64,000 bases of DNA from Chitinophagales bacterium 33-2 (GCA_002050435.1 MWYV01000032.1:1-64000); one strand, 5' to 3'; numbered from the stretch's first letter, positions 52,591 to 61,994 are shown. The notes: generated from the letters alone by a model not told the origin. Numbers and translations: made by a program.

Positions 52591-53136
52591 TTACTCTTCC
52601 AGTCCTTTGAATTTCTCCAGTCCCTTCCACACCGGGTTTTCCTTTGGAACTTCCTCTGGTTTACTTCCCCTCAGTAATTCCCTGGCGGTATCGTTACAAA
52701 AAGGCCCGTCCATATTTTCAAATTCGCAGGTCTTTTGCATCGGGATACTCAGATTTACAAATTCATAAATCCAGTCTTTCACATCCAGATGACTTTCACC
52801 CCTTGCTGTGTAATAAACATCCGGATCTTCTTCCTGTGCATTCATCAGCTCCGCATCCTCAACCAGTTTTACCGTGATGGTAAAATCATCAAAAAGCTGG
52901 AGGGGAAGGTCATTACTGCAGCGGTCACAGGCCACATCTGCTTTTCCTCCCACCTGGAAGCGCAGGATCATAAAATTGTTGTTCTTTTCAAGCAACAACC
53001 TCACTTTTGCCTCGGCTTTCTGAAAATCCTGCGTCCCGTATTCCTCAAAGAACCTGTCGGTTACCTCGTAAATGAACTCATGATTTCCCGGCTTTAAACC
53101 TACAAAAGCTATCTCATATTCGCGCCGATTGCTCAT
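52591..53136 (-). CDS. DUF177 (YceD-like) protein
   Basis: A 181-residue protein. The central 'VACDRCSNDLPLQLF' has the CxxC of the family. YceD is linked to 23S rRNA maturation or accumulation and is nearly always encoded just before rpmF, as here. A -7 box of the TAnnTTTG type lies upstream, so this gene probably starts the DUF177-rpmF-plsX transcript. The C-terminal tail ('VPKENPVWKGLEKFKGLEE') contains the block shared by most homologues. Confidence 0.88.
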   Translation of the reverse strand: MSNRREYEIAFVGLKPGNHEFIYEVTDRFFEEYGTQDFQKAEAKVRLLLEKNNNFMILRFQVGGKADVACDRCSNDLPLQLFDDFTITVKLVEDAELMNAQEEDPDVYYTARGESHLDVKDWIYEFVNLSIPMQKTCEFENMDGPFCNDTARELLRGSKPEEVPKENPVWKGLEKFKGLEE

Positions 53137-53169
53137 GCCCCAGATTTAAGATCCCGAAAATTCGGAGCG

Positions 53170-53177
53170 CAAAGGTA
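53170..53177 (-). promoter_or_regulatory. Bacteroidota-type -7 box (TACCTTTG) for the DUF177-rpmF-plsX genes
   Basis: On the minus strand TACCTTTG matches TAnnTTTG and lies 33 bases before the DUF177 ATG. No good -33 TTTG is visible. Confidence 0.5.
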
Positions 53178-53239
53178 AAGAAATTAGGGTGAAATGGAGT
53201 ATTTTGCCCAAACAATTTAACGAATAGACCGGGAAAAAC

Positions 53240-54334
53240 ATGTTGAGAAGCCTGCTGAGGGACCGTTATTTAATTTTCTTATTTGTACTGGCACTGTTGA
53301 TCAGGCTATTTTCTTCAAATGAAACATGGGTTGAAGCTTATTACACCTATGGGTTTTATCCGCACATTTCTAAATTTCTGCGCCTGATTTTTGGGTGGAT
53401 TCCATTTAGTTTAGGAGATCTGTTGTACATCCTGGCCTTTATTTTCCTGGTATGGAAAACCTGGAAATTCCTGCGCCTCCTTGCCAGGCGAAAAGTTAAG
53501 GAATACCTGTCCTGGATCCTTTTTGGAAAATACCTGAAACTGGTGCTCTGGATCTATATCGTTTTTAATGTTTTCTGGGGTTTGAATTATAATCGCCAGG
53601 GCATTGCTCACCAGCTAAATATTGAAATTGAACCCTATGCCGCCGAAGATGTATTTCAACTGGCCTCGGTTCTCAGCGCGAAGGTTAATCTTTATGCATC
53701 CTCTGTTGACACAGCACACAGAAAATTACTCGACAGGAACAACAAAGTATTATTTGATTTAGGGGTGCAAACTTTTGAGGAAGTAAAAAAAACGTTTCCT
53801 TACCTGGAATACCGCTTTCCTTCTGTAAAACCTTCCCTATTTACACCTGTAGGACATTTCTTTGGATTTACAGGATACTATAATCCATTTTCAGCCGAAG
53901 CCCAGTTAAAGACCACTGTTCCTGTATTTGTAAAACCATTCATTTTATGTCACGAAATTGCGCATCAACTGGGGTATGGAAAAGAAAATGAGGCCAACAT
54001 GGTGGCATTTCTGGCTGGCCGGGCATCCCCCGATAATGAGTTCAGGTATTCGGCTTATTATGATGTGTTCCTTTATACCTTACATGAATTGGGTAAGCTG
54101 GACAAACAAAAATTTCTAATGATCAGGGAAGGAATGCACCCCAGGTTCAACAGGGATTACCGGGCATACCTGCAGTATCTTTTAAAAAATAGAAATATTG
54201 TGGAGCCCTGGATATCAGAATTTTATGACGGGTATTTGAAGATGAATAGTCAGCCAAAGGGAAAGCAAACCTACAACGAAGTAGTGGCCTGGCTGATTGC
54301 TTACATGAAGAAACACGGAGCTGAAAATATTTAA
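53240..54334 (+). CDS. DUF3810 membrane protein with HExxH metallopeptidase motif
   Basis: A 364-residue protein with three membrane-spanning segments in the first 120 residues, then a soluble domain holding 'CHEIAHQLGYGKENEAN' near residue 237. HEIAH is the zinc-binding motif of gluzincin-type peptidases, with the Glu of 'ENEAN' as a probable third ligand. DUF3810 proteins are common in Bacteroidota, and their substrate is unknown. It is divergent from the DUF177 gene and followed by the TspO gene 18 bases downstream. Confidence 0.85.
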   Translation: MLRSLLRDRYLIFLFVLALLIRLFSSNETWVEAYYTYGFYPHISKFLRLIFGWIPFSLGDLLYILAFIFLVWKTWKFLRLLARRKVKEYLSWILFGKYLKLVLWIYIVFNVFWGLNYNRQGIAHQLNIEIEPYAAEDVFQLASVLSAKVNLYASSVDTAHRKLLDRNNKVLFDLGVQTFEEVKKTFPYLEYRFPSVKPSLFTPVGHFFGFTGYYNPFSAEAQLKTTVPVFVKPFILCHEIAHQLGYGKENEANMVAFLAGRASPDNEFRYSAYYDVFLYTLHELGKLDKQKFLMIREGMHPRFNRDYRAYLQYLLKNRNIVEPWISEFYDGYLKMNSQPKGKQTYNEVVAWLIAYMKKHGAENI

Positions 54335-54352
54335 TCAGTTTAAATTTTAAAG

Positions 54353-54826
54353 ATGAAAAATTGGATAAGGCTCATCATCGCCATCGGACTTCCTTTGCTT
54401 GTAGGTGCAGCAGGTAGTTATTTTACGGTCACTGGAGAAGGCAGCTGGTATCAGCAAATCAACAAGCCTGATTGGAATCCACCCGGAAAAATTTTCGGGC
54501 CGGTTTGGACGATGCTGTATATTCTTATGGGCATTGCGTTTTACCTGGTCTGGAAGTCGGATGTGGCCCAAACTGTAAAAGCAAAAGCCATGACGTTATG
54601 GGGCATTCAGCTGGTGGCTAATTTTCTTTGGTCTTATCTATTCTTTGAAAGACAGGAGATCGGACTGGCATTTGCCGAGATCCTGCTTTTGTGGGTATTG
54701 ATTCTGCTTACCATATTTGCATTTGCAAAACTGAACAAACTGGCAGCCTGGTTAATGGTGCCCTATATCAGCTGGGTAAGTTTTGCTTCCATATTAACCT
54801 ATACGATCTGGAAAATGAATAGCTGA
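54353..54826 (+). CDS. TspO/MBR family tryptophan-rich membrane protein
   Basis: A 157-residue protein with five hydrophobic segments. 'INKPDWNPPGKIFGPVWTMLYILMGIAFYLVW' spans the conserved loop (key residues W, P, P, P, W), and 'NFLWSYLFF' the fourth helix. TspO binds porphyrins and steroid-like ligands and is thought to work in tetrapyrrole regulation or stress. It is in line with DUF3810. The role in this bacterium is not known. Confidence 0.93.
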   Translation: MKNWIRLIIAIGLPLLVGAAGSYFTVTGEGSWYQQINKPDWNPPGKIFGPVWTMLYILMGIAFYLVWKSDVAQTVKAKAMTLWGIQLVANFLWSYLFFERQEIGLAFAEILLLWVLILLTIFAFAKLNKLAAWLMVPYISWVSFASILTYTIWKMNS

Positions 54827-54847
54827 CCTGAATGTTTATTTAGCGAA

Positions 54848-55342
54848 CTACAAAAATTTAAAGCTTGATTCAATCAGTTTGTAATCATTTTTGATATTTT
54901 CAAAGCCCTCATCAAAATACTGTTCAATTATTACCATGGACTTTTCTTTGTTGTTCCAGGTGAAAATTCTGACAGCACCTGGAAGCACACCCATAAGTTT
55001 ACCCCTAAGGATTATCCCATTTCCTTTAAGAGCCCCCCATGTAGTGAATGGCGTTTCCGATGTGGTTTCCCTGATCAGTTGTGACTTGAATTCTTTTATC
55101 TGCGCCTCCAGCATCACGCTATTTTCAACAAAAACATTCAGCAAAATGAACATGACCATTGAAGTGCTGTCTGGTGACTGCAAGGTAAACAACCCGTCCG
55201 GATCATAATCTGGATCTGTTTTATCTATTGTCCAGGAAGCTGGATGTGTCAATGAAAAATGCGCTCTTTGAATCTGTGTGTTTTGCTGGGCACTCAATTG
55301 AAAAGAGAAAAATGAAAGGCAAATCAGGAATAAAGTTTTCAT
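54848..55342 (-). CDS. Small secreted protein, PsbP/DUF1795-like fold possible
   Basis: A 164-residue protein with a signal peptide ('FLICLSFFSFQLSAQQ'). 'FSLTHPASWTIDKTD' followed by 'GLFTLQSPDS' and a long helix with 'EAQIKEFKSQL' recalls the PsbP/Mog1 fold, seen in many small secreted bacterial proteins. No catalytic residues are evident. It is convergent with the TspO gene and lies downstream of dcd, 63 bases apart, on the same strand. Confidence 0.75.
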   Translation of the reverse strand: MKTLFLICLSFFSFQLSAQQNTQIQRAHFSLTHPASWTIDKTDPDYDPDGLFTLQSPDSTSMVMFILLNVFVENSVMLEAQIKEFKSQLIRETTSETPFTTWGALKGNGIILRGKLMGVLPGAVRIFTWNNKEKSMVIIEQYFDEGFENIKNDYKLIESSFKFL

Positions 55343-55405
55343 GTTTTTGTTTCAAGATTGTTAAGAAAGCGAATTTGCCTGAAGAATGCAAGCAACAGAA
55401 AGCTC

Positions 55406-55942
55406 CTAAAAACTATTCTTCCACATCATACTTTCCACAGGCTTATCGTGCTGTCCACTGTATTTTGCATTTTTCTTTTCGTTGTATTTAACTTCAATCT
55501 CACCATCAACAGGAAAATAGATCAATTGTCCTATCGGCATGCCCCTGTAAACTTTTACAGGTTGTTTAACTGAAATTTCAAGCGTCCAGTGACCGCAGAA
55601 CCCAACATCTCCTTTTCCGGCTGTTGCATGGATGTCAATACCAAGCCGGCCGGTGGATGATTTCCCTTCCAGGAATGGAACATGGGCATGTGTTTCCGTA
55701 TATTCCTCTGTTACACCGAGGTAAAAAATATGTGGGTACAAAACAAATCCTTCCTCAGGAATCTCAAAATGTTCGATCTCGTTGTGTTTTTTCGCATCAA
55801 TGATGTGTTCCTTGTAAGTGGCCAGGTGCCTGCCCAGGTGCACATCATAACTATTGCTTCCAAGACAATCTCTTTGATAAGGCTGGATCTTTATGGTGCC
55901 TTTATCTATTTCTTCCTGGATGCGGGAATCGGAGAGGATCAT
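55406..55942 (-). CDS. dcd: dCTP deaminase
   Basis: A 178-residue homotrimeric enzyme of the dUTPase-like fold that deaminates dCTP to dUTP. 'GSNSYDVHLG' is the phosphate and base binding block, 'GKSSTGRLGIDIHATAG' follows, and 'VGFCGHWTLEISV' carries the catalytic Glu. Length and motifs are normal. The 68-base gap to the divergent phosphopantetheinyl transferase would hold both promoters. Confidence 0.95.
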   Translation of the reverse strand: MILSDSRIQEEIDKGTIKIQPYQRDCLGSNSYDVHLGRHLATYKEHIIDAKKHNEIEHFEIPEEGFVLYPHIFYLGVTEEYTETHAHVPFLEGKSSTGRLGIDIHATAGKGDVGFCGHWTLEISVKQPVKVYRGMPIGQLIYFPVDGEIEVKYNEKKNAKYSGQHDKPVESMMWKNSF

Positions 55943-56010
55943 GAATATTTATATTTTGAAAGTAATCGCTGTATTTTGGATGCGGCAAAATAATTGCGAT
56001 TTTCCGAAAC

Positions 56011-56682
56011 ATGCCTATTTTTTTTCAACAGGATATTGACGATAACACAAAGCTTGCTGTTTGGAAGATAGAAGAAGAGGAATCTTTTTTTCTTTCCAAA
56101 GTGCCGCTTCAAAGAGATATCAGCCACCAACATAAGCGCTTACAGCACCTGGCCGGACGTTATCTTTTGCAATACCTATTCCCTGGTTTCCCACTTGAAT
56201 TGATCAGGATCGCCGATACCTTCAGGCCTTTTCTTGAAGACGATGCTTACCATTTTTCCATTTCCCATTGCGGTAACTATGCAGCTGTGATTGTTAGCAG
56301 GAACAGAAGAGTGGGCGTGGACATTGAAATTCCTGATGCAAAAGTTGCCAGGATAAAAAATAAGTTCCTCCACCAGCATGAATTGAGGGGACTTGACCTC
56401 TTAAATCATAAATTGATCATTTCAAATAAAAAGGAGGATACCTACGAGAGCTATGCTGCTGAATTGAGATCCCTCACTTTATTATGGTCATCAAAAGAAG
56501 CCATTTTTAAGTGGTGGAGCTTTGGTAAAGTTGATTTCCGGGAAAATATTCGTCTACTTACAGGATTAGTTGGAATGGAAGGTTCAATAGAAGCACAGTT
56601 TATCAGTGAATCCGCCACTCACCTTACAGTAAATTATAAAATATTTGAACAAATCTGTCTTGCATGGGTAATCACTGAATAG
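56011..56682 (+). CDS. 4'-phosphopantetheinyl transferase superfamily protein
   Basis: A 223-residue protein (Sfp/AcpT type). It attaches phosphopantetheine from CoA to a Ser of carrier proteins. The metal-binding 'VGVDIEIPD' is at about residue 103, 'WSSKEAIFKW' at about 161-170, and 'FSISHCGNYAAV' is the third conserved block. The carrier protein target cannot be told (ACP or a nonribosomal peptide carrier); no such gene is adjacent. A perfect stem-loop follows the stop codon. Confidence 0.93.
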   Translation: MPIFFQQDIDDNTKLAVWKIEEEESFFLSKVPLQRDISHQHKRLQHLAGRYLLQYLFPGFPLELIRIADTFRPFLEDDAYHFSISHCGNYAAVIVSRNRRVGVDIEIPDAKVARIKNKFLHQHELRGLDLLNHKLIISNKKEDTYESYAAELRSLTLLWSSKEAIFKWWSFGKVDFRENIRLLTGLVGMEGSIEAQFISESATHLTVNYKIFEQICLAWVITE

Positions 56683-56683
56683 A

Positions 56684-56707
56684 AACACTCCCCCGAAGGG
56701 GAGTGTT
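56684..56707. terminator. Bidirectional rho-independent terminator
   Basis: A perfect 10-bp stem (AACACTCCCC / GGGGAGTGTT) with a CGAA tetraloop, directly after the phosphopantetheinyl transferase and 21 bases past the stop of the receptor gene on the other strand. Confidence 0.85.
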
Positions 56708-56728
56708 GAATATATAAAATTTAAAGTT

Positions 56729-59332
56729 CTATTTCACTGCCGTTGGTAAAGCCAATCTTAACCGGGCGAAAAAATATGAACCATTAAAACCATGTTGCTG
56801 TACGCGGCGGCTATAAGGGAAACGACCTAAACTCATATTGCCGCTATGTGTATGCATATCCTGGTAAACATCAAATAGATTGTTGGCGCCAACAGTGAGG
56901 GTAAGTGAATTAACCAGTTGGTAAGAAAGGGAAAGATCTGTTACAGTTTTGGCATCAAATTCCTGATCGAGTGTTTGAAGTTGATTATTGTTAAATGCAT
57001 TTGCCACCGGATTAATTGAAGGGTCTAAATATTGAACCTTACCGAACCGCACAAATCTTAACATTACACCCAGCTTGCTGTACCGGTAATTAAACATGAG
57101 GCTGGCCTTATTCTGAGGATTGGCTACTTCTATACGACTCTGATCTTCACGGTTAAAATAATTTCCTAGCTGACCACTACTTTCCAGAATTGGAGATGCA
57201 TAAATAACAGGTTTGCCAGTGGCATCCTTCTTTACTGTATTCTCAATAAAAGTTAATGCTAGTGTTGCACGCAAGGAATGTTTTCTTGCAATATTTGTTT
57301 TGTAAGAAAGAACAGATTCATACCCTCTTGCTCTTGTATCAATTGCATTGGTAAAGAAATTTACTGTGCCGGCGCCTGCATCATTCAATTGCTGCGTTAG
57401 CTGTGGATTGTTTCCCCCGGTGAAATTATTGGTTAGCACGATCCTGTTATCAATATCGATCTGGTATGCATCAAAGGTAAATTCCAAACCCCTGAATGGT
57501 CTTGCCGTCAAACCAATGGAATAGTTCCTGCTGGTTTCTTCCTGTAGTTTCGGAATGCCTAAGATTTCTGCGGGGCGGCTGTCATTGGGAAAGGTACCTG
57601 CCTGTATTGGTACAAGATTTCCGCCTTGAGAAATGAAAAGGGTATTTACTTTGGCAAAATAACGTTGTTGTATTGAAGGTGCCCTGAAACCAGTACTCAA
57701 GGAGGCTCTGAAGTTTAGTTCTTCTACAACTTTGTATCGTGTAGAGAATTTATAATTAAGAGTAGAGCCAAAATCACTGTAATTTTCAAAGCGCAATGCC
57801 CCAGTAACTAAGAATTTATTAGTGATATCCTGTTCAATATCCAGGTACACAGCTTTGGCATTCCTTGTTTTATCTCCCCCGATAATATTTATAAATCCAG
57901 GGAAAACCTGGGCTGAAGGTGTGGCGTTGGAATTAACATCAAAATTCTTAAAAGAAGCATCCTCTCCCTGTTCAATTCCAAATGCATCAACACGGTATTC
58001 AAGACCCGTGGCCACATTTAATCCAGCTAAAACATCAAATTTTCTGGAGAGATCAGCATTGGCAGTGTTTTGCCAAAACTTTGTTCCACCTGCATTAAAA
58101 CTAGTCTGGTTATTTCCTGCAAGGGCAAATTGAGTATAGTTCACTGAATTTGCTACTTCAAAAAGGAACTTATTGCTTCCGTATGTATTACTCAGGTCAA
58201 AATTCCATGAACCAAATTTTGTACGAAATCCCAGGGAGGTTGAGAAATCCACAATATCAGATTGTATCTGGGGAAGAAAACCATTAGGATAAATAGCCAG
58301 TACATTAGGTGCATATTGCCTTGCATTGGTTTGAATGGCCGATGGGTACCTGTAAAGGCCAGTGGCTTCACCACTTTTTTTACTGAATCCCCCAAATGCA
58401 TAAATTTCTCCTTTCCCGGTCGGGTGAGCAAAATTGAAAAACCCCGATCCTCCTTTCATGTCAGAATTACCTACCCTCATATCAAAATTATTCCGTGTCA
58501 GGCCCCTTGCGGCCATGATAGAATCATCGCGGTTTACACCATTCACATTTGGGTAAACTGCCCCGGTATAGGTTCCTGTTCTATTGGTCCTTTTCCTGTT
58601 GATCATCTCACCTGTTAAATTCAGGTACCCTTTTCCGATATTAAAACCATAGCCCAAAGAAGCCTGTACGGTTTCACCATCAGTCACACTTACATTTGGA
58701 TCATCAGTTTTTCCCTGGATCTTGTATAACGCAAAGTTTTTTGGATAGCGGGTCATATACTGTCCATAACTGAGGTTTGCATCCAGTATTCCCGTCCTGT
58801 TTTTCAATACAATGTTGATCACACCAGCTATGGCGTCAGAGCCATACTGCGCAGACGCGCCGTCTCTCAAAATTTCTATTCTTTCAATGGCCGATGCAGG
58901 AATGGCGCTCAAATCGGTACCTACCTGTCCGCGGTTGACTGTTCCGTTTACATTTACAAGGGCCGATTGGTGGCGGCGTTTGCCATTAATTAAAACGAGT
59001 ACCTGGTCGGTTCCTAATCCTCTTAATTGAGCTGGGTCAACGTGGTCGGTTCCATCGGAAATAGTTTGACGAGCCGACTGGAATGAGGGTGCAATAAAAG
59101 TAAGGATCTGGTTTAGGTCCACCTGGCCTATATCATTAATTACCTGGGAAATGGGGATCACATCTACGGGAACTGCAGTTTCAGTCCGGGTGCGTCCCGT
59201 GTTCCTGGATCCTAAAATGGTCACGGCTGCAAGGTCACCAGAAGTTGCCATGCTGACTGTTTCCATGGTGGTGGAATTTGCTGATACTGTTACCTGTCTT
59301 CTAACTGTAGTAAAACCAACATAGGAGATCAC
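56729..59332 (-). CDS. TonB-dependent outer-membrane receptor, main part after a frameshift
   Basis: About 867 codons: end of the regulatory-like domain ('ISYVGFTTVRRQVTV'), TonB plug ('LRGLGTDQVLVLINGKRRHQ', 'GASAQYGSDAIAGVINIVLK' region) and a 22-strand barrel. The plug and barrel resemble metal-chelate or small-nutrient receptors rather than SusC; no SusD partner is adjacent. The signal peptide and first domain lie in the next frame (59329-59562), and one missing base around 59368-59370 joins them. With that base restored the protein has about 944 residues. The function is therefore uncertain if the shift is real. Confidence 0.85.
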   Translation of the reverse strand: MISYVGFTTVRRQVTVSANSTTMETVSMATSGDLAAVTILGSRNTGRTRTETAVPVDVIPISQVINDIGQVDLNQILTFIAPSFQSARQTISDGTDHVDPAQLRGLGTDQVLVLINGKRRHQSALVNVNGTVNRGQVGTDLSAIPASAIERIEILRDGASAQYGSDAIAGVINIVLKNRTGILDANLSYGQYMTRYPKNFALYKIQGKTDDPNVSVTDGETVQASLGYGFNIGKGYLNLTGEMINRKRTNRTGTYTGAVYPNVNGVNRDDSIMAARGLTRNNFDMRVGNSDMKGGSGFFNFAHPTGKGEIYAFGGFSKKSGEATGLYRYPSAIQTNARQYAPNVLAIYPNGFLPQIQSDIVDFSTSLGFRTKFGSWNFDLSNTYGSNKFLFEVANSVNYTQFALAGNNQTSFNAGGTKFWQNTANADLSRKFDVLAGLNVATGLEYRVDAFGIEQGEDASFKNFDVNSNATPSAQVFPGFINIIGGDKTRNAKAVYLDIEQDITNKFLVTGALRFENYSDFGSTLNYKFSTRYKVVEELNFRASLSTGFRAPSIQQRYFAKVNTLFISQGGNLVPIQAGTFPNDSRPAEILGIPKLQEETSRNYSIGLTARPFRGLEFTFDAYQIDIDNRIVLTNNFTGGNNPQLTQQLNDAGAGTVNFFTNAIDTRARGYESVLSYKTNIARKHSLRATLALTFIENTVKKDATGKPVIYASPILESSGQLGNYFNREDQSRIEVANPQNKASLMFNYRYSKLGVMLRFVRFGKVQYLDPSINPVANAFNNNQLQTLDQEFDAKTVTDLSLSYQLVNSLTLTVGANNLFDVYQDMHTHSGNMSLGRFPYSRRVQQHGFNGSYFFARLRLALPTAVK

Positions 59333-59562
59333 AATAGTTTGTGTGCCAGCAGGTGCAGTAATCCTGAATTTCCTTCATTATCTGTGACAGCACCCCTTTT
59401 ATTGGATTCCAGGGTAACTGAAGCACCCACCAATGGACTTCCTGTTTCATCCAGAACAGTACCGGTGATAGTTCCAGTTTGTGCCATTAAAAAAGTTGAA
59501 AAGAATATTGAACAAAACAGAACAACGGCATTTTTGCCGAAATTGCGTATGAGTCTAATCAT
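59329..59562 (-). pseudogene. N-terminal fragment of the TonB-dependent receptor (frameshift)
   Basis: Seventy-seven codons with a signal peptide ('VVLFCSIFFSTFLMAQ') and the start of the carboxypeptidase-regulatory-like domain ('GTITGTVLDETGSPLVGAS'). After 'VTDNEGN' the frame drifts. Reading on with one added A in the run at 59368-59370 gives 'GKFRITAPAGTQTIVISYVGF', so both pieces are one gene. The ATG at 59562 is the natural start of the receptor. Confidence 0.85.
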
Positions 59563-59706
59563 ATAACAGAGTTTTGGTTATGGAATCGTTTCGCTTTGAA
59601 GATAAAGTATATTTCTTATATATTTTTCAGGATGTAGAACCACTTTTATCAGTGGCATGACTGGTTAAATGCACCTTCCAGATTTGTGCTGAGTGTGAAT
59701 AATAAA

Positions 59707-60633
59707 TCAGCTTTCGTGTAAGCGGGTCAGTGAAGCGAGTCCCTTTTTAATATAACCGGCTATTTTATTGAACCTAACTTCTACCGGTATTCCAGACCTT
59801 AGTACAGGATTGCCGGGGTGAAGCGGATTTTGATTCAGTAATAGTTTCATGGCCATAAAAATTTCCGGGTAATGCTCCTGAAGATGCGAGGGACGTTCAA
59901 AAAACAGTTCCACACTTTCAGCCCAGAATTCCTGCAGGTTGGTGAGGGCATAGTTGGAATAGACGTCCCTGATGCCCATGCTTTCATCTACATGGGCTTT
60001 TGAGCATTCTTCTACCAGCTTTTTGTATTTCCTGGAAAAACTTGCAGCATAATTTTCTTCTATTACCAGCTTTTGAAAATATAGAGCATGGCTCATTTCA
60101 TGCAGTCCAAGATTTTTTCCATCTTTAGCATTGGCCAATCCGTCTAACAGGTGATTCCAGGCCACCGTAATAACATTTCCCTGTACATTTCCTGCCAGAA
60201 TTTTTAAGTTATGATTACCTATGTATTCTGATGGATAGATCCTGATGTATTTATAAAAAGGTAGGGTGTGGTCTTTCAATCCAAAACAAAGCTGGATAGC
60301 GGCAGCACTCACCAGTACTGGCATTTCCCTGAAACCATTGTTGTCTTTAATGATAAAAACTTTTCCTGCCATGAAGGAAGAAAGCTTTTTAATGAATATG
60401 GGTTTCAGGGGTGAGTGCAGTTGCTGGAAATAGTGAAATCTTTTTTCCAATATCAATTCCAGGTCTTCTTCAACAAGTTTCAGGGAAGATCCTTTTATAA
60501 CTATATCGTTTTCACTAATAGCCGGTAGATGGCTGACCTTGGTCAGTTCAATATGCTTTCTTTTTTTTCTGCGGCTGTAATCCACCAGGTGGGCGCCAGC
60601 CATAGCAATCAGGTAAAATAATAGTGGACGCAT
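59707..60633 (-). CDS. Zinc-dependent peptidase of the MtfA (M90) type
   Basis: A 308-residue protein with one N-terminal hydrophobic segment. 'GLHEMSHALYF' (about residue 178) holds the HExxH zinc motif, and 'NLQEFWAESVELFFERP' gives the third ligand region seen in MtfA. MtfA of E. coli binds the Mlc regulator and is a weak aminopeptidase; relatives elsewhere are not well studied. It starts 2 bases after the DUF2130 gene ends, so the two are expressed together, although no function links them clearly. Confidence 0.85.
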   Translation of the reverse strand: MRPLLFYLIAMAGAHLVDYSRRKKRKHIELTKVSHLPAISENDIVIKGSSLKLVEEDLELILEKRFHYFQQLHSPLKPIFIKKLSSFMAGKVFIIKDNNGFREMPVLVSAAAIQLCFGLKDHTLPFYKYIRIYPSEYIGNHNLKILAGNVQGNVITVAWNHLLDGLANAKDGKNLGLHEMSHALYFQKLVIEENYAASFSRKYKKLVEECSKAHVDESMGIRDVYSNYALTNLQEFWAESVELFFERPSHLQEHYPEIFMAMKLLLNQNPLHPGNPVLRSGIPVEVRFNKIAGYIKKGLASLTRLHES

Positions 60634-60635
60634 AA

Positions 60636-61913
60636 TTAATGGATCATGTCATCTAATTCTGTACTTCCTTCCAGCAATGGTATTTCGTTAATGGAAGCGC
60701 CGGCAATTCCTTTTATGGAACCATACATTCCGGAGGTACTGATCAAAACTTTTTCCAGTTGTTTTTCTCTTTCTTTCCAGAGTTTTTCCATTTGTATTCT
60801 TTCTTTTGTTATGGAAGTACGCATAGCTAGAAATCCTTCTGCAATGGTTTCGATCTGCTGGCGAAATTCAATGCCCGTCAGGTAGCTGTACAGCATCTGC
60901 ATTTTTTCACCCTTATTCTCATCTGATTTTTTTGTTTCTGCCACACGCATGATCGTATGCCGCAGTGCATTGGTCAGTGCCACTACTTCAGAAAAAGAAC
61001 AGATCCACACACCATCCTTCTCGCCAAAACACCTCATTTCTTTCGGATAAGTTTGCGTAACCAGGATGGCCACATCTGCCTGCGAGTTGCGCATGTCGTT
61101 CTTTAATTTTTCGATCCATCCAATACTGAAATTTTTTGCACGTTTGCTTTCAAAAATGATCTTCCCGCAGTCTGTGCCCGTGTGATTGCGCACGGTTTGA
61201 ATGCAATCCGCGCCTTCGGCGCCTTTTCCCACTTCACCAATAAGATCATAAGGAAAGTGTTCTCTCAAAAGCGCTTCCAGCAAAAGCTCCTGTGCTTCTC
61301 CCTGCAATTGCATGGAACCCTGTTCCGCTTTGCGTTTCATTTCATCCGCGAGTTTCCGCTGGTCTTCAAGCTGTTTTTCCAGTTCCTTTATTTTCATCTG
61401 GCTGGCGGTATCGTGTAAAGCAAGTTTTTCCGATTCCTGCTGCTTGATCTGTCTTACCAAAACCTCTCTTTCCTGTATCAGTCTTTTCTGAAGTGTCAGC
61501 TCCAATTCTGTTTCCTTATTCTTTAATTCCTGTTCTTTTTTTAAAAACTCCAGTTCCTTTTGTCTTGCTGATTTCAATTTTTCTTCGTTGTCCACCATGC
61601 CCTGCTTCAATAGCTTCACCTCATTCTCATAATCATCTTTAATGCTTTTCCTGAGTTGCCCGGAGATCTCCGCTTCCATTTTCAGTTTTTCTGCCTGCAG
61701 CTTTTGCTGAAAAAGCTCATTTTCCTTTTTCTTCCGCTCTTCAAAAATTTTTTGAGCTTCCTCAAGGTTTTTGACCTTCATTTCCAGTTGTTGGGCATTT
61801 TCCTGGTATTTCTGATCGTATTGTTGCTTCAGCCTTTGCTCTACATCTGCAGACAAAACATTTTCCACGTCAAACACGGTGGCGCAACTGGGACATTTAA
61901 TATTCGTGGGCAT
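60636..61913 (-). CDS. DUF2130 protein: coiled coil plus PD-(D/E)XK nuclease-like domain
   Basis: A 425-residue cytoplasmic protein. An N-terminal 'KCPSC' may be half of a zinc ribbon. Residues about 23-215 are a long Lys/Glu-rich coiled coil. The C-terminal DUF2130 domain shows a restriction-endonuclease-like set: Glu in 'ELLLEALLREHF', Asp236 ('EGADCIQ') and Glu255-x-Lys257 in 'IIFESKRAK', the D...ExK layout. 'NDMRNSQADVAILVTQTYP' is another family block. The family's function is not established. Its partner downstream is the M90 peptidase. Confidence 0.85.
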   Translation of the reverse strand: MPTNIKCPSCATVFDVENVLSADVEQRLKQQYDQKYQENAQQLEMKVKNLEEAQKIFEERKKKENELFQQKLQAEKLKMEAEISGQLRKSIKDDYENEVKLLKQGMVDNEEKLKSARQKELEFLKKEQELKNKETELELTLQKRLIQEREVLVRQIKQQESEKLALHDTASQMKIKELEKQLEDQRKLADEMKRKAEQGSMQLQGEAQELLLEALLREHFPYDLIGEVGKGAEGADCIQTVRNHTGTDCGKIIFESKRAKNFSIGWIEKLKNDMRNSQADVAILVTQTYPKEMRCFGEKDGVWICSFSEVVALTNALRHTIMRVAETKKSDENKGEKMQMLYSYLTGIEFRQQIETIAEGFLAMRTSITKERIQMEKLWKEREKQLEKVLISTSGMYGSIKGIAGASINEIPLLEGSTELDDMIH

Positions 61914-61994
61914 GGAAGCAAAATTTGATGCAAATTAGGTGCTTTCCCAAAATGTTTAGCAATTGTGGAGAAGTGGTAGGTAATTAATTAATCA

